A stretch of 64,000 nucleotides of DNA, taken from NCBI RefSeq assembly GCF_020283565.1, contig NC_060060.1, positions 25,420,001-25,484,000 of the forward strand. The letters run 5' to 3'. The notes under the pieces are model-generated. The model saw only the letters and a program-made list of their open reading frames with translations, did no database searches and was not told where the DNA came from. Made by a program: the position numbers and the translations under genes. This document shows positions 37,492 through 49,529 of this stretch, in pieces. Origin of the DNA: Trifolium pratense (Eukaryota; Streptophyta; Magnoliopsida; Fabales; Fabaceae). Every line of letters begins with the position of its first letter. Positions within the stretch are counted from its first letter, which is position 1.

Positions 37492-38430
37492 ATGGAAGAA
37501 AACAATCTACCTCTGCCACCGAGGCGAACGATGGGGGACTATTGCAGAAGAAAACAATCTATCTCTAGGTTTAGACCAACTAACCTAGTGAACTTCGACA
37601 TCAAAAGCAATGTGCTTGCAGGTTTAAGAGAGAATCAGTTCGACGGAAGAGTAAACAAGGATCCATAGGTGCCCGATTGTATCACTGATGACCAGAACAA
37701 GCTACGCTTATTCGTGTTTTCACTCACAGGTCATGCTAAGAATTGGCTACAATGTTTGCCCAGCGGAACCATCCAAGCATGGAACGAGCTAGAGGATAAG
37801 TTCTTAGAGAGATTTTTCACTCATAATCGTGCCAGAAGAGAAGGTCTGATATTCTTAACTTCCAACAACATGAAACAAAATCTTTGTGCGAGGCTTGAAA
37901 GGTTCAAGCTACTCAAGAGGAATAGTCCAAACCACAACATCGATGCCAAATGCAAATATTTACTGGTGGCATGAAGATGCAACACAAGGTGCTTCTCGAT
38001 GCCTCAGCCGGAGGATCTATATCAAAATGAAGACCAACGAATAGGTGAAATAACTCATTAAGCATATGTGCCAGAATGAATACAACATGAATAATGAGCG
38101 AAGTACAAAGACAGCTGACATGATTGATATTGACATGGAGACCTCCTACAAAGTAAAAATTGAATTGTTGAGGAGAAAACTCTCCGAGAAGGAATCTCTA
38201 GAGGCCAATGCAAACAAAGTACAAGAAATCTGCGACTTCTGCCATGAAAACCATCTAAATGGTTACTGTATTCTAGAAGGAAGCTCGAAATAAGTGAAGT
38301 ACATGGGGAACTATCAGAAACCAAATCCATATTCCAACATTTACAATCCTGGTTGGAAAGATCACCCAAACTTCAAATGTAATCAAAGTTATAATCATAA
38401 TCAAAGAGCTCAACACTTACAATGACATGA
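37492..38430 (+). pseudogene. Ty3-type (Athila/Tat-like) gag remnant
   Basis: The plus strand reads MEENNLPLPPRRTMGDYCRR, then a retrotransposon gag core after an in-frame TAG at 37666: NKLRLFVFSLTGHAKNWL, GTIQAWNELEDKFLERFF and LERFKLLKR. After further breaks come CDFCHENHLNGYC (zinc-knuckle-like) and NPYSNIYNPGWKDHPNF, a signature near the end of Athila-type Gag. At least three stops or frame changes. No pol and no LTRs were found on either side, so this is a decayed fragment of an element. Confidence 0.82.
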
Positions 38431-38742
38431 TTGGTGTCGGTTCAATACGAGTTAATGAAGATTCAAATGGTTCGCTAAGTAAGAAATCTATCGCCAAGAG
38501 AACCAAGGAAGTTTAGAGGTCTTAATGTTGATATGGCATTTTCCTCCATTTGAAGAACACTCTGGTCACGTGTATAAAATAGATTATAATATTGATGTAA
38601 ACTTTTGATCTGGCTGATTGGATGATTATATGATATATATATTTTAGTATGTTTATGATTCATCCTTGTGTTTAATGTTTTTCTAGTTTTTAACCTTGAA
38701 ATTGATTTTTTTATTTTATTTAGAAAGTGTTAGAAATAAAAC
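38431..38742. other. Spacer, nothing recognised
   Basis: Short AT-rich gap between the gag remnant and a hairpin element. Confidence 0.35.
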
Positions 38743-38744
38743 TA

Positions 38745-38914
38745 TGGACAAAACTTACATGCATTTTCATACATGCATTTCTTACTTTTCCTCTCACAAA
38801 GAGGTAGTTTTTTTTATTAAAAAATAATTTTCTTTTATTTTTTCAAAATGAAAAAACACAAATAACCACCTCTTTGTGAGTGAAAAAGTAAGAAATGCAT
38901 GTAAGTTTTGTCCA
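38745..38914. repeat. Palindromic MITE-like hairpin
   Basis: TGGACAAAACTTACATGCAT on the left pairs with the same word on the reverse strand at the right end, and CTCACAAAGAGGT is also repeated in inverted form. About 170 bp, non-coding. No convincing TSD beyond TA-like flanks. Confidence 0.6.
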
Positions 38915-39742
38915 TTATATAATTGTAACCTTATTTTCTCAATACTCAATTGGAAATTGTCGAAATTATTAGATCGAATGACGTGATCGTGATTCAAATT
39001 TTGATTCATCCAGTTGAGTGTATGAGTTCCCAATGACTATTGGTATTTTGTGTATCTACCAAACATTTTTTAACCTAATTAAAATAATTGCGTCAAAAAA
39101 AACCTAATTAAAATAATGAATAATGACATGTAATTGTTGTGTCTATATTACTCTATCACGTCATACGTGACTTAATGTAATCAAAATTAACTCTAAAGTG
39201 GGGTGATGGATCAAAATAAAAAAATAAAAAAAGGGGACCAAAAAATTAAATGGGGAAACCAAATTATCAAAAAATTAATTAGAAGAAGACCAAAACTACA
39301 AATGTGAAGGTAAAGTTATTTTAGTATGACATTTGAATTTGGATCTTATAAATTGCACTTCTAATTAAATTATCTAATTTATTTATTTAACTCTAATTAA
39401 ACTCACTCATGAGATCACACAACCATCCCAATGGACAATCACTGTTATTCATCCCTCAAAATTTTCAACAAATAATTCACACTTAGTTTCTTGTATGGAC
39501 ACTCATTGGGCTTCCCCAAAGAGAAAACACGTTTTCATTTTTTATGGGCTTTAGACTTTACTAATTGGATTGTAATGCATTTGTTGATGGAAATTTTTTC
39601 TTGCACCCCAATATTTAACCCATCATCCGTATAAACAACTCAAAATTCCTTTTTTATCTGTCTCTTATCCTTTGACCTCATCTATACGATAAATTTTCGG
39701 CACATACATTTTTTTCGGAAAATTTGAGTTAATATTTCCGTA
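38915..39742. other. Intergenic DNA, nothing recognised
   Basis: AT-rich, no supportable feature. Confidence 0.35.
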
Positions 39743-39750
39743 CTCAAAAT

Positions 39751-40841
39751 TAATGTTTTAAAAATTGGACTGGTCATCAAACCGATGAGAGTGCTGGATC
39801 ACTGGTTCATTAGTCGAACTACCGGGTCATGGTCGAACTACTTGACTAAACCGGATAAATCGATGAAATGAACCGGTCTCTATAATAAAATTATATAGTT
39901 ATTAAATTGATCGAACCGAATGACTAAGTCTCTAAAAAAATTTATGACACCTAAAATTTTTGAAAATGTCATAATGTCACAACTCAAAAGTTCTTAAATT
40001 CAAATCATAAACATTGTCATCAAGCTCATAAGTTTTAAACAAAGTTTCATTGCAATATAAATGGTTTGTCAAAAAAAATCGCAATATAAACAGAATAACA
40101 AAGTTTAATTTTAAAAATAATTATATTTATTAAATTGGATTGAATCGGTGATTAGACACCTATTTTTTTTATCTTTTAAAAAAATTATAACATATGTATT
40201 TTAATTGTAAATATAATAAATTAGAGTCATTTGTTTTTTTTTTACCACACAAACATTAGTTAGTATAAGTAAAAATGTGAGTTGAACAACTGAATTAAGC
40301 AAATAATCAATAAAATATAAAGTCCATAAAAAACATTAAATAAAATCTAAAGTCCATAAAAAAATCAAATGTGTTTTTGAAACGAATAAAAATTTGTGAG
40401 AAAGCTTAAAATATAATACAAGAATATATGCAATATATAAAATACAAAGTAAGAATACTTACAAATGAACAATTTAGCACGGTGCCAATGTGCCTCATCT
40501 TTTATTAAGAGGTTAGTGTTTCAAAACTGCCTTTGACAATTTTTTATATTTTTAAACATTTAAAATCCATTCATGTTACTATAAAAAAAAACTTTGCACA
40601 TAAACCAAGCCTACAAAAAACATGTTTTTTTTTTTAAAAAAAAAAACCTACAAAAAACGAGTGTTTCAACTTTCAACTAAAAAACAAATTGTTTAAAAAA
40701 AAAACAAACTTGCACATAAACCGGCCGGTTTGAACCGGTTCAGTCCGACTCGTTAACATGGCCGTTCCAACTACTAGACCGATCGATTGGCCTCCAATTC
40801 CCGGTTTGACCGGTCGGTCCAGTCCGATTTTTAAAACACTG
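39751..40841. mobile_element. hAT-type non-autonomous element
   Basis: Left TAATGTTTTAAAAATTGGAC and right (reverse strand) CAGTGTTTTAAAAATCGGAC form the inverted ends. Flanks ctcaaaat and ctcaaagt match at 7 of 8. CCGGTTTGACCGGTCGG-type subterminal words are repeated. The CAGTGTTTTAAAAA start is common in plant hAT MITEs. No transposase. Confidence 0.65.
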
Positions 40842-41044
40842 CTCAAAGTTACAAATTGGAATACTTTAAAAATGAGTTCCAAAAATTTAGTCACAATTAA
40901 ATCGTTTTGACTAAACCGAATTAAATTTTGGGAATTTTTTTTTCCACCCCAACAATTATACTTTTATCCCTACAAACCACTTGATATTCCAATTTTACCC
41001 CATTTAATTTTCACCCCAACATTTATATTGGAAAACTTGTATTC

Positions 41045-41237
41045 TGTTATAAACTATTTCTAAGCATGAACAATAATATGGAAGAATAGAGAGGAAGAAG
41101 AGAAAGGGATAAGAGAAAGGAATAAACTTATTCACAAGTGTGTGTTTACATGGAAATAAGAGTGTCATTTATAGGACACACTAGGGGACAAGAAAACCTA
41201 CCACATAATGGACATTCATTACATATTATTCATAACA
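41045..41237 (-). repeat. Downstream (3') LTR of the Copia-type element
   Basis: 193 bp, TG...CA ends, identical by eye to 45983-46175. On the sense strand it includes CCTATAAATGACA, a TATA-like promoter word. Confidence 0.95.
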
Positions 41238-44200
41238 CTCCCCCTTGAATGTCCATGAAGGATATTCTTTCTCTAAAAAAAAAAAAAAAAATTATCATTG
41301 ATATATACTATCATCAAATAATAAAATTATAGCAAATATATTAGTGAGCTTAATTGAATTAAGATATGGTACTTCAGGACCAATTCAAATTGTTCATCAT
41401 TTTCTTGAGGCATGACACATCAAATGACATTGCAACCATTTTTAGTATACAACAAATTAGATTTGTCAATGTCAAACTATTTTAACATTTTTGCTATATA
41501 ATCTTATTTAAATTATAAATTTAAATGAGAATATCTCATAAGCTCTCTGGGAGTCTAGATGATATTTTATCATTAATATAAGCCTCAGATATAAATAATT
41601 CATTGTCAAATATAACTAAATCCTTCAGGGATCATCATTATCAAGTGAGCCAGTCAAATACGTTAAAACACATATTTCACATGAATTGAGTATTTCAGAT
41701 GCTACTCAACTTAATTAATTTTTGAATTCACTTCAGGTGAATATGCTTCTTGAAAATCAATGATTGACATTTATCAATATACTTGAATAACAATTCAAAC
41801 TCTAAACATTTTGTTTTTATTATTTTTCTCTTGAAAACTTATTCATATCGATTTATCTCCATCTGCAGATGAAATGGACTACTGGTCCAAAAACATTTCG
41901 CTTTGCAAAGCTAGTTTAATTTTGTATCAATTGTGTCTATCTATTTAGTCAATCATTTCATTGTCTATAATCCTTAATAGACTTTGATTTATGATCTTCA
42001 TTATTTCTTATCATATATAGCGCTATATTATATAAATAAACATCGTCAACGTTGATTTTTCTTTCAGTTTCATCGTATTCCATTCATGACATAATTCGTC
42101 GAGATCTCTTTATTTTCATAAATTTCAGGTACCTGATAAGTTCTTATGGAACTAGAAAATTAATTATGTCAAATATTCTTTTCATATCCTCACTTGAGTC
42201 ATCTTTCTTTTTAGCTCCTTTTCTTATTTGAGGATTTTAATCTTTGGAACCGACTGACCTACCACGCTACAGGGTGGTTAAAATTCATTTGCAATATAAG
42301 ATTGTCCAACAGGGACATCTATTTTGATTGGAGCATTAGCAGCTGATAGTTGATTTCATAGACTTTGCAAATGATATATCTTTTGAACATCTGGTTCAAT
42401 CTATTTTATATGAGGATCAAGATGAGATAATAATAACTATTTATTTCAAGTGATTCATTTGAACTTCAGGTTCATATTTTTCAGCTGCTTATTCCCTCCC
42501 CCTAATATTGGGAAAACTAATTCATCATCACTTGAAAATTATCCTTCTGGGCTATAAACAAGTCCCTATTGGCTCAATATAATTTATAAGGGATGAAGAG
42601 TTGTATCAAATATATTTTCCCAATATTCTTTAATAATTCATCGTATTGCATTATATTGGAGCAATTGGAACATACCAACACATCCAAAAATGCTTATATG
42701 AAAAATATTAGAGTATAAAACTAAACTTAATTGCAAGTTAGGGGGAAGACTTTCGTATAATAACTTATTGGCTTGAGCGAATCAATATCTCAACATATAT
42801 ATTTAAATGTTCCCAAAATATAAAATAGAACATAGAAGTATTGATCTCATAAGTATCGATCATGTAATTAACTTTACACGTCTAAAGAATGGATCTTCAA
42901 GTCCATTATTATTTTTGTTTGTATGAACATATTCTACAAGATGTTCGGTATAAATTTCAATTAACATATGATACTTATCGAATACTTTCTAGAATAATAT
43001 ATACATAATGAGCTCTCAAAAATAATCTCACAAACTTTTGGTTGTGAGTTGATAACTAACATACATGTGATGTGACCATTTAGTTGATGCATCAATTAAA
43101 ATTATAGAAATTTAATTGGTCCACATGATCGGTGTATTGATTTATAAATATCACCTTATATATAAAATAAGAGACGCTCGTTTACTAAATTTATCAATTT
43201 TCTTCGGGAACTAGTAATACACAAAAAGTGTTAGATTGAATGAACTTCTGGTCATTCAATACATATTCATAGAAATTTTTCGCTTCATAATAGACCAGAA
43301 ATGACCCAACTGATCTTGCCAATGATAAAATTAATATGATTTATTTGTAAACTTCTGGTTTACTTGAACATGTGCTTAAATTGCACTAATATCATAAGTA
43401 CGCCACAAACTAGAGACAAAAGTTGATAATATGTCTCGTAATATAGAGATAAAATATTTCCGTCGTTTCTTGTTTCAATATGATATTCATTTATGTGAAT
43501 ATCCTTCGGTAACAAATTTCTTTAAGACTTAAAATATAAAATATATTAGCAAAGTGCAACTTTGTTTCTCGATATAACAATGCATTGTCTCTTCTGGAGC
43601 CTTCAATAATTTTCGTACTACCAAATATAAAATTTAATTTTTCATGAATAGTAGTATCGATGAATATTTTCAAGCTAAACAAATATGTTTCTACAAAAAA
43701 ATCTTTTCGGTGGAACACAATAAAAAAATAGTAATAATTTATTTGTATGAGAATTAAAAGAGTAAAAATAAAGTATAACAAAATAATGTTTATGTGGATT
43801 TCAGTAGAATTAGAAATTAAAATATAGTAACAATTAAAAGATTTTAAAATTAAAATCAATCAATTGATTTAAATATGTAACCGAATAATTAAAATCAATT
43901 TATGTTTGCAAGGAATAATTTTTTTTTTTTAAGAGCAAATAATAATCATTATTATGAGAGGAAGAAAAAAACGTTTGAACCATGCATTCAATCACGAGTT
44001 TAATATATCAATAATATCTATCCAATGTATGTACAACAATGGATATACAAAATATTCTTAAACTTTTTTTTTCAAAGTTGCTACTTCAAGAGCATATTCA
44101 AGAGACATAAATAATTCTTCTATTGATTTCCTTTTAATTTTGGTTCACCTTATACCAAGATCAAATATATCATATAGATTGTAATCATGTTGTAAAATTT

Positions 44201-45216
44201 TGTAAGTTCTTCAGGAACTTAACAATATATCTCTATCTCTATCAACAATGGCTATGGAAAATTACAATTTTCCAATCCTTCTGGAATACTTGATATTAAA
44301 CTTTTGCTTATTCAAGAACTATATCTTTAGGGAAATTAAAATATTAGTTCTTCAAGAATTATACCACCAATATTTATAAACATTGATTATGAAAAATTGT
44401 TCTTGAGCGATACTACAAGAAATGCTTTAATATTGAATTTTAAGTTCTTCAAGAACTATACAAATAATTTTTCATTAACAATGGTTCGGGAAATTCATAT
44501 TCTTTGAGTAATCCATCGGAGATCATTATTATTAAAGCATTAGTTCTTCAAGAACTATATCACAAGTGATCTTCATAATGATTAAGAATAATTTATTCCT
44601 TGTGCATTCAATTGGATTTTCCCTTTTTCTTCTTTAGTTCTTCAGGAACTAATTTGCCCACTTTTTACTCTTTTTTTTCATTATTTTTTTTCACTTCTAG
44701 TGAGAAGCCGAAATTTTAAAATTAACACAGTCATGAGTCATGACTATTACCACGACCATGACCACAAATTTTTTTTTCATGGTAATCGTGTGTTACTACA
44801 TTCACTTCTGGGAATGGAGTAACATCAGTGGGTTAGATTTCATTCACTTCTGGGAATGATTTTTCATTCATTTATCATTGATATATACTATCATCAAATA
44901 ATAAAATTAAGCAAATAATTAGATAAACATACTAAACACAGTCTAATAAAAGATAATTCCAATTATTTTTATTAATACTAATATAATGTAACGTACTAAA
45001 ATTTTATAATGCAAATTAAATAGTAACATAATGAAATTAATAATAATTATAATGTAACATATGCTATGAATGAGATTAATTAGTAACTTATTGAAAATAA
45101 ATTGGAATATTTTTATGCTTTAACTTTACAATATGATGATACATATTAAATTATTACTATTATTTATTTATTTATTTTTAATCAGCATGATATGCATAGA
45201 TTATACACTATTATTA

Positions 45217-45251
<35 letters not shown>

Positions 45252-45982
45252 ACAATAAATAAAATAAATTCAATAAAAATTATAAATAGCCAAAACTCTA
45301 AAAAAAATTGATAAAGCTATCCTTCAGGGATGCATGTATATGTATTTTGAATTCTTCTGGAATTCATAAGAAATAATTTATAAGAAGTTCTTCAAGAATT
45401 ATATAACATCATTATAATGTAAAATTAATCATTTATGCAATTCTTCAGGAATGCATACAACATCGAGTTCTTCAGGAACTGTATAACATATATTATAATG
45501 TAATAGGAATACATATATTGGTGCAATCCTTCACGGATGCATAAATATATTGAATTATTCATGAGTTCTTCAAAAACTCTATAAATATAATAGATCTTAT
45601 CAATTATTTTGTACATCCTTCAGGGATGTGTCCCAATTGAATTCATCAAGATTTCATGGAGAACAAAATTTGGATTTTTAAGTTCTTTAAGAACTATATA
45701 ATAGATCAAATCAGTTATTTTTTTCAATCCTTCAGGGATTGATATTTTAGAAGCGTAGGTTTATGAATCTTCAGGATTCATATTTTAAAATTTCATCATA
45801 CTATGAATCTTCAGGATTCATATTTTAAAAATTTCACTACGATACTTCTGGATCGTAGGCTGTGAATCAATATGAAAAAAAAACGAAAAAAATAGAATAA
45901 AAAATACAAGAAATAAAATTATCACCTCTCATGGTTGCTATACCTTTCTAGAGAGGGGAGAGAGACTATCGTGCTGATAACG
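41238..45982 (-). other. Palindrome-studded internal domain
   Basis: Contains several dozen short hairpins and perfect palindromes. Examples (stem-loop-stem on the plus strand): ATTCAC-TTCAG-GTGAAT at 41726, TGGAC-TACTG-GTCCA at 41875, TTGAAC-ATCTG-GTTCAA at 42383, GTAAAC-TTCTG-GTTTAC at 43347, AAGTTC-TTCAG-GAACTT at 44204, TTAGTTC-TTCAG-GAACTAA at 44634, ACATCC-TTCAG-GGATGT at 45613, CAATCC-TTCAG-GGATTG at 45725. Perfect palindromes include CATCTGCAGATG (41860), GCTTTGCAAAGC (41900), ATATAGCGCTATAT (42015), TCAGGTACCTGA (42125) and TTGATGCATCAA (43084). A roughly 45-bp piece at 41292-41336 recurs at 44875-44918. Function unknown. Confidence 0.85.
45210..45250. repeat. (TTA)n microsatellite inside the Copia-type element
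   Basis: About 13 ATT/TTA units within the internal domain. Confidence 0.9.
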
Positions 45983-46175
45983 TGTTATAAACTATTTCTA
46001 AGCATGAACAATAATATGGAAGAATAGAGAGGAAGAAGAGAAAGGGATAAGAGAAAGGAATAAACTTATTCACAAGTGTGTGTTTACATGGAAATAAGAG
46101 TGTCATTTATAGGACACACTAGGGGACAAGAAAACCTACCACATAATGGACATTCATTACATATTATTCATAACA
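45983..46175 (-). repeat. Upstream (5') LTR of the Copia-type element
   Basis: 193 bp, identical by eye to 41045-41237. It is followed in the sense direction by CGTTATCAGCACGATAG, the probable primer-binding region. Confidence 0.95.
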
Positions 46176-46569
46176 TATTCTAGTTTGTTCCTTCAAAACA
46201 AAAAATAAGTCTTCTGGTTTTTTATTATTCTTTTTAATCACCAAATTGAAAAAGGAATGTCTTGCATCTTCTTCATTCACAAACCACCACCATATTCAAC
46301 CACCACTAACGGGAAAACAAAATCAAAGGGAGAAGAAATAGAAACAAGGAAAAAACAAAGAAATAGAAACAGAACAAACAAAATCAGATTGAAGAAAAAG
46401 CGTGTGTTGTTTAGTGTGTTTTCAATTCAAGATCCAATCCTTCTATCGTAAAAGCTAAAACATTCCCGTCATGTCTTGTAAAATCCAAATCAAGGGTTTC
46501 ATCTTCTCTAATATGATTAAAAACCTAATCCAAGTAAAAACAATTCTGCAAACCAAATTAAAAAATTAA

Positions 46570-47290
46570 AGTATGAAAAAATACCACCAATAAGATCCAT
46601 AAATCATGAGACCCATTTTCCCCCCGATATGTGTTGAGAAAGAGATGGTGGGATTGGCTTCACACGTACATGGAATAGAGCAGATGATGCAGTTAGGAAT
46701 AGGACGATGTAACTCATATTCTTCCCATAAACCCTTCAATTTTGTGAAGTATAGTGACAGATGAGAAATCTTGGCAAAGAGCATAAAGTTTGTGTTACAT
46801 TACAAATATGAAACATGTGCCCGATCTGCACGAGAGCAGTGAGCTTTCAAGTCGTCCCACGCTTGAGAAGCAAGATCGATCAGTGTACACGAGGCTTTGT
46901 GAGATAGCAGGAATAACCGAATTCATCAACCAAGAAAGAATCAAATTGTTGCAATGAAGTCATGGCTCACACAAAGGATCAAATTGATCGGGCATAGAAC
47001 AAGAACCATCCAAGAAACGCAATTTATTCTTAATTAAAGGCTATGGCTTTCATCATTGATCTTGACCATGCATGGTAGTTCTTGCCATTTAACGGCGGTG
47101 AAGGTGGTGTAATGAGTGTTGCAGTGGCACTCTCATTAGGATGAACGTAATAAGGATTTTGAGATGGACGGGGAATCTTAATTTTGCAGTTGCTTCAAAT
47201 GATATATCAACAACGGACGAAGAGCTCCATGATTCAGTAATTGACAATTTCACAAATTCTTTCACCTTTGATTCTAGATCCATCTGAACC
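46570..47290 (-). pseudogene. Copia gag remnant (unrelated insertion)
   Basis: Minus strand, several frames: NPYYVHPNESATATLITPPL, NYHAWSRSMMKA, DGSCSMPDQFDPLCEPW, CNNLILSWLMNSVIPAISQS, AWDDLKAHCSRADR-like, then LSLYFTKLKGLWEEYELHRP and CSIPCTCEA. This is the N-terminal Gag of the common plant Copia type (PYY-HP-E, F-x-x-LK-W-E). Frameshifts and stops occur throughout. It adjoins the intact-LTR element but is older and of a different lineage. Confidence 0.82.
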
Positions 47291-47545
47291 TTGCTCAAAC
47301 TGGTGATGGAATGTGAATTTTCATAAATGATGAAACATTTTTTTTTACTTTTTTACCCTTGCATTGTTTCTCTAAAATAATGTGAGCTCACCATCTTTAT
47401 TGATAACTACTTTTGTCATTTTAAAAATAAAATTATTTTTGTTTTTTCAAATAAAACTTTTTTTTTCTTTTTCTCTCTTCTTTTTTAGATTAATTGTAGA
47501 ATAAATATATATCTAAATTAATACTTCTTTTCTCTCTTCTCATAT

Positions 47546-47655
47546 GTAAGCAAAAGTAACTTTTTTAGATTCATTGAAAAATAGATGTATTTAGTTTAAA
47601 ATATAGATCAAATACATCACTTTTCAATGAATATAAAAATGCTATTTTTGCTTAC
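47546..47655. repeat. Perfect-ended hairpin MITE
   Basis: GTAAGCAAAAGTAAC at the left and GTAAGCAAAAATAGC (reverse strand) at the right, with TTCATTGAAAA and GATGTATTT also inverted: 110 bp that fold into one hairpin. Resembles the inner part of the Stowaway MITE at 5950-6135. Confidence 0.65.
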
Positions 47656-47656
47656 A

Positions 47657-47690
47657 CTAGTATGTTAGCCCGTGTCATGCACGGGATTAT
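47657..47690 (-). mobile_element. Helitron 3' end (minus strand)
   Basis: On the minus strand a hairpin CCCGTG-CATGA-CACGGG is followed 8 bases later by CTAG and then T. The element would extend to higher coordinates. Same architecture as the end at 19736-19765. No 5' end or RepHel sequence located. Confidence 0.6.
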
Positions 47691-47829
47691 TTTCTTTTTA
47701 GATATTATTTATGTGTTTATTTTGAAATATTATTTAAGTAATTTGGTTTAAAATTCTACGATAAAATTACGATAGGTTTTGCATGATATATATATATATA
47801 TATATGTTTAATGATATTACATGATAGAG

Positions 47830-48037
47830 CAAGATGAAAACTATTATTTCGCTTCTCGTTCTACACTATTAATAAATATATTATTTCTCTTATTTTCATC
47901 CTCGGGACTATATGGTGACTCTATAAATATAAAATAATTATAATCTTGATTCTCAAATGAAAATTTAATTAGTCAAGGATCATTTTTAATAGCGGAGTAG
48001 AAAGTGATCTACATTTCTCATTCTACACCAATTAAAG

Positions 48038-48092
<55 letters not shown>

Positions 48093-49330
48093 ATTTCTAT
48101 ATCCCTCCAACCGGATAATTTTCATTTTTTTAATAATTTTTTTTTTTTTGAAGGTTGTCTATTTCATTTTATGTTATTTTGAATGTTGTATATATTTAAA
48201 ATTACTTGAGTATGAAAATACGAAATATGTTTAAGGATGCTACAAAGGCATAGTGGGGTGGGAAGTACTCCCATGTTCCTTGTTCCTCGTTCAACAAAAC
48301 TAAGAGATTCTCTCTCCCTCCCTCCCTCTCTCTCACATCTCTATCACCTATGATACTCTAGGGACTCCATCAATAAAAAAATAATTGTAAATTTTATACT
48401 ACTTTTCAAATGAATATTAACATATACTTTGATCATTGTCCCACAAAGAAGCAATCTTCACGCATAAACCTCAAATGAAAAAATCTCTATGTATGGATCT
48501 TCACTCACATTGATAAATTAGCATTCCCGAAATGGTTCGAACAAAGGTTTATGAAAAGTTTAAAATTGGAATTATAAAAAAATCATAGATTAATTATAAA
48601 AAAAAATTAAAATTATAGTAATTTATTTTAGGTTTCTATGAATTTCATCAGCCGGATGTAATCTAGTGAAAGTGCGATGGACACAAAATATGGAAAAATT
48701 TCCGTAGTCGAAATTAAAATTTAATTAGTCAATGTGTATTTATAATAGTGGATTGGTAAGTGTTTCATGTTTCCTATGATATACCAATGAGAGATTCTCT
48801 CTCTATCTTTATCTCTATCTCTATTTCCATCTTTTTCCCGTCTATGTTACAGGACTCTATAGAGACTTTATCAACAAAAAACAATTGTTAATTCTATATT
48901 TTTTTTTAATAAAGATCAATATAATTCTCGTGCTTAGTTATCACTATCTTTTACTTACACTTTTTATATTAGGGGTCACTTTTCATCGTGCTAAATAAAA
49001 TATGAAATATGAATAATGAAATATGAAACATGAAATTTTGAAATATGAAATATGAAAATATGGATAACCTCCGCAGTCGATATTCAAATTTTAATTAGTC
49101 AATGTGTATTTTTAAGAGTCGGGTGGGAAAAACTCTTCGTTTTCTATTTTACACCACTGAGACTCTCTCTCTATTTCTATCCCTCTTTCGTCTCCGTTAT
49201 AAGACTCAATAACTGCTCTATGAACAAAACGTAGTTGTTAATTCTTTATTATTTTTTTAATGAATATCAATAAAATTCTAATGTTTAGTTCTCACTATCT
49301 TCTACACACACTTTCATCATGATGATAACT
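47830..49330. repeat. Degenerate tandem array inside the putative Helitron
   Basis: At least four diverged units with the same order: AATTAGTCAA...TTTTTAATAG, a GTGGGAAG-type word, TTCTACACCA, a CT-rich run (GAGATTCTCTCTCTC), GGACTCTAT, AACAATTGTTAATT and GAATATCAATA. Units begin near 47940, 48240, 48710 and 49070. A (CT)n run at 48042-48086 lies in the first. Confidence 0.6.
48042..48086. repeat. (CT)n microsatellite
   Basis: About 22 CT units, part of the first tandem unit. Confidence 0.95.
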
Positions 49331-49484
49331 TTTCGTAGAACATAGAACACATATCCAACCATAGGGATTTTTTCCTAATGAACATAATATTTTCTTTAAA
49401 ATAAAATAAAATAAAATAAAATGTAACTACGTAGAATATATAACTTTGTATAAGCTTAGTTGTTAATATTAACATATAACATAA

Positions 49485-49529
<45 letters not shown>

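Larger units (their letters stand above)
41045..46175 (-). mobile_element. Copia-type LTR retrotransposon, defective, with identical LTRs
   Basis: 5131 bp on the minus strand, flanked by the 5-bp duplication TATTC (41040-41044 and 46176-46180). The two 193-bp LTRs (TGTTATAAAC to TTCATAACA) read identical. In the sense direction a polypurine tract AAGGGGGAG abuts the downstream LTR at 41238-41246, and TTATCAGCACGA, a primer-binding-like sequence, follows the upstream LTR. Coding remnants are in the right order but full of stops: near 44700-44880 PFPEVN repeats and GHGRGN (Gag), near 41600-42150 YSPEVNS, GPVV and IPEGF (integrase-RT junction and RT). The internal domain is filled with short palindromes (see findings). 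It cannot encode its own enzymes, so it must have been mobilised in trans. The contrast between identical LTRs and wrecked coding is the main oddity. Confidence 0.92.

Noticed and set aside
43491..43859. 122-codon minus-strand frame inside the Copia-type element
   Set aside because: Hydrophobic, Ile/Tyr/Phe-rich translation of AT-rich DNA with no Gag or Pol motif; likely chance.
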